Below are positions 34,306-43,353 of a stretch of 64,000 nucleotides of DNA, one piece after another. The position numbers and the translations under genes are program-made. Numbering within the stretch: the stretch's first letter is position 1; every line of letters starts with the position of its first letter. Source of the stretch: BAIKAL-G1 sp943370385 (GTDB lineage: Bacteria; Cyanobacteriota; Cyanobacteriia; PCC-6307; Cyanobiaceae); NCBI GenBank assembly GCA_943370385.1, contig CALRQT020000001.1, positions 240,219-304,218 on the forward strand, read 5' to 3'. The notes beneath the pieces are model-generated. The model was not told the DNA's origin and did no database searches. It was given only the letters and a program-made list of their open reading frames with translations.

Positions 34306-35658
34306 CTAGGGGGCCTCGCTGGTTTTGGCCCCCTCGGCTCCGGCGCTGCTCGCTGGCACCTTGCCGCTCACCGCCAGGGTGGCCAGGCAGAACCAGCCGG
34401 TGAGTTGCACCTCGGGCCGGAAGAAAATTGTGTCGGTGGCGCCCTGAACGCACAGGCCCAGGATTGCGGCCACCGCCCCCAGGGCCGGCAGGGCAAACGG
34501 GCTTTCGCCCTTGAGCTGGGTCCAGCCGCTGCGCAGGCTGGCCAGCAGCAGGCCCAGGCCTGCCAGCAGCCCAGGCACCCCGCCCTCCACTAGCAATTCC
34601 AAGGGCACCGAATAGGCGCTTAGGGCATTGAAGCGGGGCTGTTGATAAAGCGGATAGATCAGGTTGAAGGCCGTGTTGCCGGGGCCGATCCCCAGCCAGG
34701 GCCGGTCCTGGATCATCGACAGCGCCGCCATCCAGACGTTGATGCGGAAGTTGTTGGAGCTGTCCTCGCGGCCGGCCACCAGACTCATGGCCCGGATCCG
34801 CAGCGGTTCGATCTGGGTCACGGCCACCACCAGCAGCGCGGCGGCCCCGGCCACCAGGAGCAACGGAAACAGGCGGCGCCAGAGCACCGGCCAATGGCGG
34901 GTTTGGCGCAACACCAGCAGCAGGCCGATCGTGCCCAGGCCCGCCACCAGGCCCAGCCAGCCGCCGCGGCTGTAGCTGAGCACCAGGGCGGCGCTGCCGA
35001 GCACCAGGACGGTGAGGGCATAGAGCCGCTCGGCCCAGCCGCGCCACCGCAGGAAGGCCACCACGGCTAGGGGCAGGATCGGCAGCAGGTAGCCGGCCAG
35101 CAGGTTGGGGTTCTCCAGGGGGCCGTAGACCCGGATCGTGCCGTCGGCCACGGAGTTGGGGTCGGCCCAGCGGGCCAGTTCGCTGGTGTCGCCGTAGAGC
35201 TGGCGGATGGCGATCACGGCACTGGCCAGTCCCCCGGCCAGCAGGGCCGCCACGATCCGATCCCACCAGCGCGGCGCCTCGGCCAGCAGCTGGCGCATCA
35301 GGGCGTAGACCCCGAGATAGCTCAGGAGTTTGAACAGGCCATGCAGGGCCGCCTTGGGCACGGGCGAAAAACCTGTGGCCACCAGGGCCACGGCCAGGGC
35401 CACCAGGATCCAGGCACTGATCGGTCCGATGCGGCCGCTACTGGGGCGCGTCAGGGCGACCACCAGCCAAAGCAGCCCGCACGAAAGAATCAAAAGGCTG
35501 AGGCCGCCTCGGGTGACCAGGGGCAGGCCCGCCATCAGGGCGCAGAGCACCAGGCCCGCCACGCCGCTCAGCCGGCTCGCCAGCGGTCCATCGCTGCCGC
35601 GCGCCAGCAGGCCCTGCCAGCGCAGCAGCCAGGGGGTGGGGGCAGGGGCGGGGGTCAT
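34306..35658 (-). CDS. IctB-family membrane protein, O-antigen ligase/polymerase-like
   Basis: The 450-residue protein has about 10-12 membrane helices and the Wzy/WaaL family layout: a large loop after YGPLENPNLLAGYLLPI and LSYSRGGWLGLVAGL, then a second loop NNFRINVWMAALSMIQDRPWLGIGPGNTAFN. It resembles cyanobacterial IctB, first reported as a bicarbonate-accumulation protein although the fold is that of O-antigen ligases; I regard the glycan role as more probable. The start ATGA overlaps the trmB stop, so it is coupled to trmB. Confidence 0.85.
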   Translation of the reverse strand: MTPAPAPTPWLLRWQGLLARGSDGPLASRLSGVAGLVLCALMAGLPLVTRGGLSLLILSCGLLWLVVALTRPSSGRIGPISAWILVALAVALVATGFSPVPKAALHGLFKLLSYLGVYALMRQLLAEAPRWWDRIVAALLAGGLASAVIAIRQLYGDTSELARWADPNSVADGTIRVYGPLENPNLLAGYLLPILPLAVVAFLRWRGWAERLYALTVLVLGSAALVLSYSRGGWLGLVAGLGTIGLLLVLRQTRHWPVLWRRLFPLLLVAGAAALLVVAVTQIEPLRIRAMSLVAGREDSSNNFRINVWMAALSMIQDRPWLGIGPGNTAFNLIYPLYQQPRFNALSAYSVPLELLVEGGVPGLLAGLGLLLASLRSGWTQLKGESPFALPALGAVAAILGLCVQGATDTIFFRPEVQLTGWFCLATLAVSGKVPASSAGAEGAKTSEAP

Positions 35659-36389
35659 GGGCTGCCGGGCGTTGCGGCCGGCTCGGGCGCCGGGGGGGTG
35701 GCCGGATTATCGGCGCCCCCGGCCCCGGCTTCCAGGGCCTGGGGGCTCGGAACGGGCGCTTCGTTGCGCAGGTAAAGCACCCGATAGACCGGCAGCCCCT
35801 GGCGCAGCACCAGGGTTTCCCGTTCGGTGGCCACCGGCAGGGGGTTGTCCTGTCGCCAGGGGCGGGCGTCCGCCTCGGGCCGCGCAAAGCAGCCGCTGGC
35901 CTCCACCAGGGCCACCATCGGCTCGATCACGGCCAGCACATCGCTTTGCAGAAACAGCTCGCGCCCGGGGGCCAGGGCGGCGGCCAGGCTGCAGAGCAGG
36001 GCCGGTTGCAGCACCCGCCGTTTGTGGTGTTTGAGCTTGAACCAGGGGTCGGGAAACTGGATCGTGGCCCGCTCCAGCAGGTCTGCCGGTAGGGCGGCCA
36101 GCCAGGTTTCCAGGCTGATGTTGGCGTTGCAGAAGAGGTAGTGGAGGTTGGTGAGCCCCAACCGCTGGCGATCGGCTTCGGCCCCATCCACCAGTGGCCG
36201 GCGGATCTCCACGCCCAGGTGGTTGGTGCCCGGTTGCTGCTGGGCTAGGGCCAGCAAGAAGCGGCCGCGGGCACAGCCGATGTCGAGCTGGATCGGTTGC
36301 GTTGGGTTGGCGAACAGCTCCGCGGGCGGGGGCAGGGAGCGCTCCAGCTGGAAAAAGCGGCTGAGCGGATTGACGTGCTGACGAACCAT
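35655..36389 (-). CDS. trmB: tRNA (guanine-N7-)-methyltransferase
   Basis: TrmB makes m7G46 in tRNA from SAM. The 244-residue protein shows LDIGCARGRFLLALA (SAM loop), NHLGVEIRRPLV, CNANISLETWL and the RNA-binding IQFPDPWFKLKHHKRRVLQP. A Pro/Ala-rich tail of about 30 residues follows the domain. It sits in a minus-strand run: the FIST gene ends 6 bases upstream and the ictB-like gene overlaps its stop. Confidence 0.95.
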   Translation of the reverse strand: MVRQHVNPLSRFFQLERSLPPPAELFANPTQPIQLDIGCARGRFLLALAQQQPGTNHLGVEIRRPLVDGAEADRQRLGLTNLHYLFCNANISLETWLAALPADLLERATIQFPDPWFKLKHHKRRVLQPALLCSLAAALAPGRELFLQSDVLAVIEPMVALVEASGCFARPEADARPWRQDNPLPVATERETLVLRQGLPVYRVLYLRNEAPVPSPQALEAGAGGADNPATPPAPEPAATPGSP

Positions 36390-36395
36390 GCCGGC

Positions 36396-37898
36396 TCAGG
36401 CGGGCGGATCGGAGGACGCCCCAGCATCGCTGGCCCCTGGCGCCGGATTGGGCACCAGGAAACCCCAGCTGGCCGTGTAGCCATGGAGATGGGTGGTGCC
36501 GGCCACCGGGCCGATCTCGCCGTTGCAGAAGGCGCCGCTGATCGGCACCTCCGGGAACAGCTCGTGACAGATGCCCACGTCGCCGTCGGGGCCGCCGTAG
36601 AGGCCCTTGCCCCGGCCCAGGCAGGCGAACAGCAGGGCCGCCAGGGGCTCGGGCCCGGCCTGGCTCTGGCGCTCCAGCAGCAGCTGCAGCTCCTGGCGGG
36701 AGGTGGCGGCGTCGCGCAACTGGAATTGCACCTGCTGGCCCAGCCGCAGCCGCTCGGCCACGGCGATGGCGCCGTTGCGGGGATCCACCCCCAGCAGGTT
36801 GCGCACCAGGAAGGCGGAGGGGTCGGAGCCGCTGAGCTGGACATTGCTGCGACCCACCCCGAGGAAGAGGGAATGGCGCACCAGCTCCCGTTCGGCCGGG
36901 CTGAGGGTTTCCAGGATGGTTTGCAGGCAGGCCACGGGCGTGGCTTTCTTGCTGCCGTCCGCCAGTTCCAGGATCACGTTGCGCTCGGAGCGCTCCACCG
37001 CAAACACCGGGCCGATCGGCCGGCAGCCCTGGGCAACCACTGGATCAAGCCGCCAGCTGCCGCCGATCAGGCAGCCCACGGCCCCCTCCACCACCTGGTC
37101 ATCGAAGAGCAGGGAGCCGCAGCTGGCGCTATGGGGGCCGGCAATGCCGCCCACCTTGTCCACCTGGGGATAGGCGTAATCTAGGCCGCTGATCAGGTCG
37201 TTGATGCTGGGGCAGCCCGGGTCGATGAACAGCAGCATCGATGCGGCCAGGGCCGGGTCGGCCCCGACCCAGTCCAGCCAGGGCTGGGCGGAGCCATCGA
37301 GGTCGGGCAGTTGCTTGGTGTCGAGCACGAAGGGCTGCAGCTCGGCGCCGGGTAGGTGCAGCAGGGTCACGGCCAGGGCCGCCTGCTGTTCGATTTCGTG
37401 GGGGCTGCCATCGGCGCCGGTGCCCACCACGCCACCGCCCACGCAGCCGATCCAGTGGCGGGCCTTCAGGCTCTGGCGCAGGAGCGGCAACAGCCGCGGC
37501 AGGTCGCTGGCGTAGGCGGTGGAGCAGAAGACCAGGGCCAGATCTGCCTCGCCGCCGCCACCCCAGCCCCCCGGGCCGGCGCCACCGCCGGAGCGCAGCT
37601 CACGGCCCACTTCGGCGGCGGCGGCCTCGATGGACACGTTGTGGGACAGGGCCGTGCGGCAACTGGCCGCCGGGGCGGAGCGCCGTAGCCATTGGTCTGG
37701 GCGCCAGGAGCCCTGGGATCGGGGCTTGCCCAATGGCGGCCTGCTTGCCCTTGGCCCGCTTGGACTTGGCCTGCCAGGCCCGGAACCGCCAGATCCAAAA
37801 GCGCCAGACGCCACTTCGCCCGCCGGCGGCCCGCCGGGCAGGACCTTGCCAGGGCGGAGCCTTCCGGGCAGCCAGGGGAAGGGGGAGGGGCCAGCCAT
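36396..37898 (-). CDS. FIST domain protein
   Basis: The protein (500 aa from the first ATG) has FIST_N and FIST_C domains, proposed sensory modules for small ligands such as amino acids. Recognisable parts are LALVFCSTAYASDLPRLLPL, HWIGCVGGGVVGTGADG, DKVGGIAGPHSASCGSLLFD and a C-terminal LLFACLGRGKGLYGGPDGDV with GAFCNGEIGPVAGTTHLHGY. No kinase or methyl-accepting output domain is attached. The first 80 residues are Gly/Pro-rich and may not be translated: an in-frame TTG at 37733 would give a more normal N-terminus. It runs into trmB on the same strand. Confidence 0.8.
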   Translation of the reverse strand: MAGPSPFPWLPGRLRPGKVLPGGPPAGEVASGAFGSGGSGPGRPSPSGPRASRPPLGKPRSQGSWRPDQWLRRSAPAASCRTALSHNVSIEAAAAEVGRELRSGGGAGPGGWGGGGEADLALVFCSTAYASDLPRLLPLLRQSLKARHWIGCVGGGVVGTGADGSPHEIEQQAALAVTLLHLPGAELQPFVLDTKQLPDLDGSAQPWLDWVGADPALAASMLLFIDPGCPSINDLISGLDYAYPQVDKVGGIAGPHSASCGSLLFDDQVVEGAVGCLIGGSWRLDPVVAQGCRPIGPVFAVERSERNVILELADGSKKATPVACLQTILETLSPAERELVRHSLFLGVGRSNVQLSGSDPSAFLVRNLLGVDPRNGAIAVAERLRLGQQVQFQLRDAATSRQELQLLLERQSQAGPEPLAALLFACLGRGKGLYGGPDGDVGICHELFPEVPISGAFCNGEIGPVAGTTHLHGYTASWGFLVPNPAPGASDAGASSDPPA

Positions 37899-37942
37899 GG
37901 CCGGACCCTACAGCTGCAAAGGGTTGCGCCGGGCCACGGATA

Positions 37943-38581
37943 ATGGCGGAACCCCGACCCCCGTCCGTGCAGGATTTGCTCTATCGCAGCCTGGTGTGGC
38001 TGGACTATCGCCTGGCGGCGGTGTTCAGCTTCGGCCTGCCCCTGGTGTTGTTGATCTGGGCCGCGCTCCGGCGTGATGGCGCCATGGTGCGGTTGCTCAC
38101 CATCTATTGGAAGGTGGCGAGCCTGCTGGTGATCACGGCCCTGCTGTTCACCGATGGGCGCCCCCTGGGCTACTTGCTGGCCGGCCTGGCCCAGCTGCTG
38201 GTGGTGGCCACCCTGTGGTTCTGGGTGGATCTCAATGAGGAGCTGGCCGACCAGCCCCCCTGGCGGCCCCTGGCCTTCACCCTGCGGGCCTGGCGTTGGG
38301 GGGCCACCGCCTTTGGCCTGCTGGGCGCCGGCCTCAGTGCCACGGCCTTCGGCTGCTTCACGGGGCCCGTGACCCGGCCCTTTTGTGCCGTTTGGCTGGA
38401 GGCGCCCCGGGGCCTCAACCTGCACGTGGATCGGCTCTTCTCGTTCCTGTTTGGCGGCGCCTGGACCAACGCGATCGCGGCTTTTGTGGGCTACCTGGCC
38501 CTAGTGGGCTTTGTGGTGGGCTTCCTGCAGTGGCTGCTGGTGCGCCTGCCCAAGCAGGGCCGGGTCGCCGGCGGCTTCTGA
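37943..38581 (+). CDS. DUF3177 family membrane protein
   Basis: This 212-residue cyanobacterial protein has five or so membrane helices (for example VFSFGLPLVLLIWAAL, LLAGLAQLLVVATLWFWVDL and FVGYLALVGFVVGFLQWLLV) and a conserved soluble loop with CFTGPVTRPFCAVWLEAP between helices. The function is unknown. The start is divergent from the FIST gene, about 45 bases apart if that gene begins at 37898. A further small gene follows 6 bases after the stop. Confidence 0.8.
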   Translation: MAEPRPPSVQDLLYRSLVWLDYRLAAVFSFGLPLVLLIWAALRRDGAMVRLLTIYWKVASLLVITALLFTDGRPLGYLLAGLAQLLVVATLWFWVDLNEELADQPPWRPLAFTLRAWRWGATAFGLLGAGLSATAFGCFTGPVTRPFCAVWLEAPRGLNLHVDRLFSFLFGGAWTNAIAAFVGYLALVGFVVGFLQWLLVRLPKQGRVAGGF

Positions 38582-38587
38582 ATCCCC

Positions 38588-38962
38588 ATGGCTGCTTTGG
38601 CCGTGGCCGCCCTGCTTGCGGCCCTAGAAGCGATTAGCCGCGACCGCCCCGATCGGGTGCTGCGCCTCACGGGCGAACTGCCGAGCCCTGACGCGTCTGA
38701 GCTCGGGCCCGCTGGGCAAGCTGGGCCATCGGAAGCCTCCGTCAACGCCTCACTTGAACCCTTTGAACTGCTGATTTTCCGGGGCTTCTCCAGCAGCCTC
38801 AGCCACCCCACTGGCTTTGATCCCGACCAGCCGGCCCTGCCGGCCACGGCCGAGATTGGGGCCGCCGAATTGCTGGCCGGGCCCCTCAACCCCAGCCAGG
38901 AGCAGCGGCTGGCTGGCCCGGTGGCGGTGGAGCACTTCCTCGATCCCGCGGCCTGGCTGTGA
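38588..38962 (+). CDS. Conserved hypothetical protein (124 aa)
   Basis: This is probably a soluble alpha/beta protein: an N-terminal helix (LAVAALLAALEAISRDRP), a strand, an acidic linker, then FELLIFRGFSSSLSHPTGFD and a C-terminal part with LPATAEIGAAELLAGPLNP. The RGFSSS.THP-type centre is the best mark of conservation in picocyanobacteria. No function is known to me. It lies 6 bases after the DUF3177 gene and is very likely co-transcribed with it. Confidence 0.65.
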   Translation: MAALAVAALLAALEAISRDRPDRVLRLTGELPSPDASELGPAGQAGPSEASVNASLEPFELLIFRGFSSSLSHPTGFDPDQPALPATAEIGAAELLAGPLNPSQEQRLAGPVAVEHFLDPAAWL

Positions 38963-39071
38963 GGTCGGGTTGGGGAGCAGGCCCTAGCCCGCTCACCCAG
39001 CCATTCCCATTGCAGCTCCCAGGCCGGCCAGGGAGCTGGGGCCAGCACCCCGCCGATGCCGTCCCTTGGGT

Positions 39072-42000
39072 TCAGCCGTCCAGGGTGCTGCGGCAACGGC
39101 CGCAGATCTGGCCGGCCACCGTGGCGCTGAGTTGGTGCTCGGCCCCATCGGTTTCGTAGTGCCAGCAGCGCTCACATTTGCTGCCCTCGGCCCGGGCAAT
39201 GCGCACGGTCACGCCGTTGTCGCTGGCCTCGGCCAGCAGGGCTCCTGGAGCCTTGCCTCCGAACCGCACCGCTGAGACCAGCAGCCAGTCGGCCAGGTTG
39301 TCGACGCTGGCGTGGGGGCTGGCCTCCAGCAGGGCCAGGGCCTGCCGCAGGGCGGCCGTGTCTTCGCCTTGAGCGAGCTCCAGCTGCACCTGGGCTTCCA
39401 AGGAGGCGCCGATGCCGGTCGGAGTTGCGGGGGCGGCGTCGTTGGCGCCGGCCCCGGCCGGGGCGCCCTTGCCGCCCTGCTTGCGGCAGGCCTCCAGCTG
39501 GCGATTCACCTGGGCCCGCAGGGCCAGGATCTCGCCCACGGGAGCCTCCAGGCTGGTGTCACGCCAGCTGGCCGGCACGGTGGGCCAGCCCCGCTCAAAC
39601 ACCGAGGCTTCGGCAACCGGGTAGGGCAGGTTCTGCCAGATGTCTTCCGCCATGTGACACAACACCGGCGCAATCAGTCCGGCCAGTCGCTCCACCACCA
39701 GGGCCAGCACGGTTTGGCAGCTGCGGCGCCGGAAGGAGCCGGCGGCACTCACATAGAGGCGATCCTTGGCGATATCGAGGTACACATTCGAGAGATCCAC
39801 CACGCAGAAGTTCTGTAGAGCCTGGAAGAAGCGATAGAACTCATAGCTCTCGAAATCGGCCTGCACCCCATCGATCAGGGCGGCGGTGCGCTGCAGCATC
39901 CAGCGATCGAGCAGGGGCAGTTCCTCGATCGCAATGGCATGGCCCCCCTCTGCCTGGGGCCGGGGATCGAAATCGTGCAGGTTGCCGAGCAGGTAGCGGG
40001 CCGTGTTGCGCACCTTGCGGTACACATCGGCCAGCTGTTTGACGATCCCGGGACCCAGGGGCACATCGGCGGAATAGTCCACCGAACTCACCCACAGGCG
40101 CAGCACATCGGCGCCGTAGGCCGGCTCCTGTTTCTCGTTTTTGCCGCCCTCCACCAGGATCGCCGGATCCACCACATTGCCCAGGGATTTGCTCATCTTG
40201 CGGCCCTTTTCATCGAGCACGAAGCCATGGGTGAGCACCCGCTGGTAGGGCGCCTGGCCGTTGACGGCCACGGAGGTGAGCAGGCTGCTTTGGAACCAGC
40301 CCCGGTGTTGGTCGGAGCCTTCCAAATAGAGATCGGCCGGATAGGCGGCCCGGGCGGTGTGGCCGGCGCTGGTGCCCAAGTTGGCAGCGCCTAAACCCCC
40401 CAGCACCCCCGCCCAGGAGGAGCCGGAGTCGAACCACACGTCCATGGTGTCGGTGCCCTTGCGCCACTGGTGGGCCTGGTCGGCGTAGGCGGGCGGCAGC
40501 AGGCCCGCCTCCTCCCGTTGCCACCACACATCGGAGCCGTGCTCGGCGATCAGGCCCTGGATGTGGGCCAGGGTGTCGGCGTTGACGAGTACCTCGCTGG
40601 TTTGGCGGTGATAGAAGACCGGGATCGGCACCCCCCAGGTGCGCTGGCGCGAGATGCACCAGTCGCCGCGATCGCGCACCATCGCCTCGATCCGGTTCTG
40701 GCCGCTTTCCGGGGTCCAGGTGACGGCATCGATCGCGGCTAGGGCCTGGGAGCGGAAACCCTCCACGGAGGCGAACCACTGCTCCGTGGCCCGGAAGATC
40801 GTCGGTTTTTTGGTGCGCCAGTCGTAGGGATAGCGGTGGGCGTAGCGCTGTTCCGCCAGCAGGGCGCCGGCGTCTTGGAGGGCGGCGATGATCGCCCCGT
40901 TGGCGTCCTTGAGCACGTTGGTGCCGGCAAATGGGCCCGCCTCGGCGGTGAGGTTGCCGGCCTCATCCACAGGACAAAGCACCGGCAGGCCGTATTTCTT
41001 GCCGGTGTTGAAGTCATCGACGCCGTGGCCGGGGGCGGTGTGGACTAGCCCTGTGCCCGTTTCGGTGGTGATGTAGTCGCCGCCCAGCACCACGGGGCTG
41101 CGGCGCTCAAACAGGGGGTGTTGGTAGGCGATGCCTTCCAGCTCGCTGCCCTTGAGGGTCAGCACCGGTTCCAGGCCCAGGCCCAGGCTGGTTTCCAGGC
41201 TGGTGATCAGCTCGCTAGCTACCAGCAGGTGGCTGGGGCGGGCGCTTGGGGCCGCCTCGGATCCTGCGCCGGCTGGGGCTGCTGGCCGAGCGCTGACGCG
41301 GCAGATGGCGTAATCGAGGCTGCCGTTCACCGACACCGCCAGGTTGGCGGGCAGGGTCCAGGGGGTGGTGGTCCAGATCGCCACCGCCAGACCGCCCGGG
41401 GCCGTGGCAGTGGCCAGCGGCAAGCCTGAGGCGGCGAGCTTGGCGGCCAGGGCCTCCGGCAGCTCACGCACCGCAAAGGCCACGTACACGCTCGGGGAGG
41501 TGTGGCCGTCCGGGTATTCCAGTTCGGCCTCGGCCAGGGCCGTGCGCGAGCTGGGACTCCAGTGCACCGGCTTGAGGCCCCGGTAGATGTGGCCGGCCAG
41601 CACCATCTGGCCAAACACCCCGATCTGGGCGGCTTCGTAGTCCTTGTTCAAGGTGAGGTAGGGCTGGTCCCAGTCGGCCCAGATGCCCCAGCGGCGAAAA
41701 CCCGTTTTCTGGCCCTCCACCTGCTCGAGGGCGTAGGAGTGGGCTTTCTGGCGCAGGCTGATCGGGGTTAGGGCCTGGCGCTCGCTGCTGCTGAGCGCCT
41801 GCAACACCTTGAGCTCAATCGGCAGGCCATGGCAATCCCAGCCCGGGATGAAGCGGGCCCGCTTGCCGTTGAGCAGGGCGTACTTATTGATGATGTCCTT
41901 GAGGATCTTGTTGAGGGCGTGGCCCACATGCAGGGCCCCGTTGGCGTAGGGCGGGCCGTCGTGGAGGGTGAAGCGCTCGCCGCCCGGGGCCTGGCTGAGC

Positions 42001-42161
42001 CGCTCATAGAGCTGCTGCTGGGCCCAAAAGCTCTGGATTTCGGGCTCCCGCTGCTTGGCGTTCGCCCGCATGTTGAAGGGGGTCTGCAGCAGGTTGAGCG
42101 TGTCCTTGTAGGAGGCCGGGCCAAGAACCGTGTCGCTCCCGTTCAAGTCGCTCGCGCTCAC
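39072..42161 (-). CDS. ileS: Isoleucyl-tRNA synthetase
   Basis: The 1029-residue class I synthetase charges tRNA-Ile and edits valine. Motifs are the HIGH-type PPYANGALHVGHALNKILKD, the CP1 editing domain, the KMSKS loop (DEKGRKMSKSLGNVVDP) and a C-terminal zinc finger with Cys pairs in CERCWHYE and ICGRCRSTL. An Ala/Gly-rich insert in the editing domain (about residue 290) and another near 900 are unusual but in frame. The start is GTG; ycf66 lies 24 bases upstream on the same strand. Confidence 0.96.
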   Translation of the reverse strand: MSASDLNGSDTVLGPASYKDTLNLLQTPFNMRANAKQREPEIQSFWAQQQLYERLSQAPGGERFTLHDGPPYANGALHVGHALNKILKDIINKYALLNGKRARFIPGWDCHGLPIELKVLQALSSSERQALTPISLRQKAHSYALEQVEGQKTGFRRWGIWADWDQPYLTLNKDYEAAQIGVFGQMVLAGHIYRGLKPVHWSPSSRTALAEAELEYPDGHTSPSVYVAFAVRELPEALAAKLAASGLPLATATAPGGLAVAIWTTTPWTLPANLAVSVNGSLDYAICRVSARPAAPAGAGSEAAPSARPSHLLVASELITSLETSLGLGLEPVLTLKGSELEGIAYQHPLFERRSPVVLGGDYITTETGTGLVHTAPGHGVDDFNTGKKYGLPVLCPVDEAGNLTAEAGPFAGTNVLKDANGAIIAALQDAGALLAEQRYAHRYPYDWRTKKPTIFRATEQWFASVEGFRSQALAAIDAVTWTPESGQNRIEAMVRDRGDWCISRQRTWGVPIPVFYHRQTSEVLVNADTLAHIQGLIAEHGSDVWWQREEAGLLPPAYADQAHQWRKGTDTMDVWFDSGSSWAGVLGGLGAANLGTSAGHTARAAYPADLYLEGSDQHRGWFQSSLLTSVAVNGQAPYQRVLTHGFVLDEKGRKMSKSLGNVVDPAILVEGGKNEKQEPAYGADVLRLWVSSVDYSADVPLGPGIVKQLADVYRKVRNTARYLLGNLHDFDPRPQAEGGHAIAIEELPLLDRWMLQRTAALIDGVQADFESYEFYRFFQALQNFCVVDLSNVYLDIAKDRLYVSAAGSFRRRSCQTVLALVVERLAGLIAPVLCHMAEDIWQNLPYPVAEASVFERGWPTVPASWRDTSLEAPVGEILALRAQVNRQLEACRKQGGKGAPAGAGANDAAPATPTGIGASLEAQVQLELAQGEDTAALRQALALLEASPHASVDNLADWLLVSAVRFGGKAPGALLAEASDNGVTVRIARAEGSKCERCWHYETDGAEHQLSATVAGQICGRCRSTLDG

Positions 42162-42185
42162 GTCGCCTGGGGCAGTTAGGGCCGA

Positions 42186-43004
42186 TTATCCAGCGTCGTT
42201 GCGGGGGGCCGTGGCGCCAGCCTCTGCCGGCTCCTCGGTCGGCGCCTGGGGCGGTATCGGGCTGGATGGGTTGACCACGCTCGCCAGGTTGGCGTCTTCC
42301 GGCTGGGTTGGCTCCATCACGGCCTGATCGGCTGGCTCGGCGGGGGCCTGGGCTGGCTCCGGAGCCTCTCCCCAGGCGGCGTCCACCAGGGCTTCGATCT
42401 CGGTGAAGGAGCCCACCTCGATCACGGGGGGCTGGGGGGGCTCAGGGGAGGCGGCTGCCGGGGCCGCTGGAGGCGTTTCTGAGGGGGATTGCGCAGGCTC
42501 CTGCTGGGGCGCCGGTGGGGGCCCCTCCAGCACGGGCGCGGCTTCCGGCCGCACCCAGCGCTTGGTCGTGCCGCCGGCCTTGCCCTTGCCCTTGAAGCCG
42601 GTTGGGACGCTGGCAGGGGCCTGGGGCAGGCGGGTTCGTAGGCCCGAAAGGCTTTCGCTCGCCATCCCCTGCAGGGCCCCCAGGCTGGCCAGCACCTGGC
42701 CCAAGGCCGTGCGCCAGTGGGCGCCGGAGCCCAGCCGCTGCTGTTCCTCCGGCGTGAGGGCCCGCCAGCGCTGCTGGCCCACCTCACTGCCAAGGCGGCC
42801 GATCAGCAAGCTGCCGCAAAGCACCGCCACCATCGGCGAGCCGCCGAGCCGGTCCGAGCTGGTCACGAGCACCAGGCCCAGCAGCAGCAACACGGCCCCC
42901 CAGACGGCATCACGGGCCCGGCTCAGTTCCGGGGTGAGCAGGGGCACCAGCAGCACCACCAGGCCCAGCAGCAGGGCCAGGCTTCCCCCCAGGGTGGCGA
43001 ACAT
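42186..43004 (-). CDS. ycf66: Ycf66 family protein
   Basis: The 272-residue protein matches Ycf66, found in cyanobacteria and some plastids, of unknown role. Three hydrophobic segments lie in the first 75 residues (LGGSLALLLGLVVLLVPLLT, AVWGAVLLLLGLVLVTS, MVAVLCGSLLIGRL), followed by EVGQQRWRALTPEEQQRL. The C-terminal half is a Pro/Ala/Glu-rich disordered tail. It precedes ileS by 24 bases. Confidence 0.82.
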   Translation of the reverse strand: MFATLGGSLALLLGLVVLLVPLLTPELSRARDAVWGAVLLLLGLVLVTSSDRLGGSPMVAVLCGSLLIGRLGSEVGQQRWRALTPEEQQRLGSGAHWRTALGQVLASLGALQGMASESLSGLRTRLPQAPASVPTGFKGKGKAGGTTKRWVRPEAAPVLEGPPPAPQQEPAQSPSETPPAAPAAASPEPPQPPVIEVGSFTEIEALVDAAWGEAPEPAQAPAEPADQAVMEPTQPEDANLASVVNPSSPIPPQAPTEEPAEAGATAPRNDAG

Positions 43005-43070
43005 GGCGAGCGGCTCGGTGGTGGCCCCATTCTGGGCAATCTCCGGGGTGACTCCGTACAGTCAGCTCCT

Positions 43071-43152
43071 GCCCACCTGGCGGAATTGGTAGACGCGCTG
43101 GTTTTAGGTACCAGTGGCTTCGGTCGTGGGGGTTCAAGTCCCCCGGTGGGCA
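43071..43152 (+). tRNA. tRNA-Leu (anticodon TAG)
   Basis: A class II tRNA with a long variable arm: acceptor GCCCACC/GGTGGGC, anticodon stem CTGGT/ACCAG around TTTAGGT, T-arm GGGGG/CCCCC with loop TTCAAGT. The discriminator is A. CCA is not encoded. Confidence 0.96.
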
Positions 43153-43353
43153 TGGCGGATCCGGGGGCTGGCTGGCGGCCCCTAGACCCCGTTCTGGCAG
43201 CTTCGCTCCTGCCCAGGCTTGGATCCGGGCACCCTGGCCGGGCGGACTGTTAATCGGGGGATGGCCCAGGCCCGCTTGCCCAGGTTCAGCGGTGCCTTTG
43301 TCCCGCTCCTTATGGTGGGGCGTCGTTGCGAGTCTTGGGTGCGGTTGCAGGAG

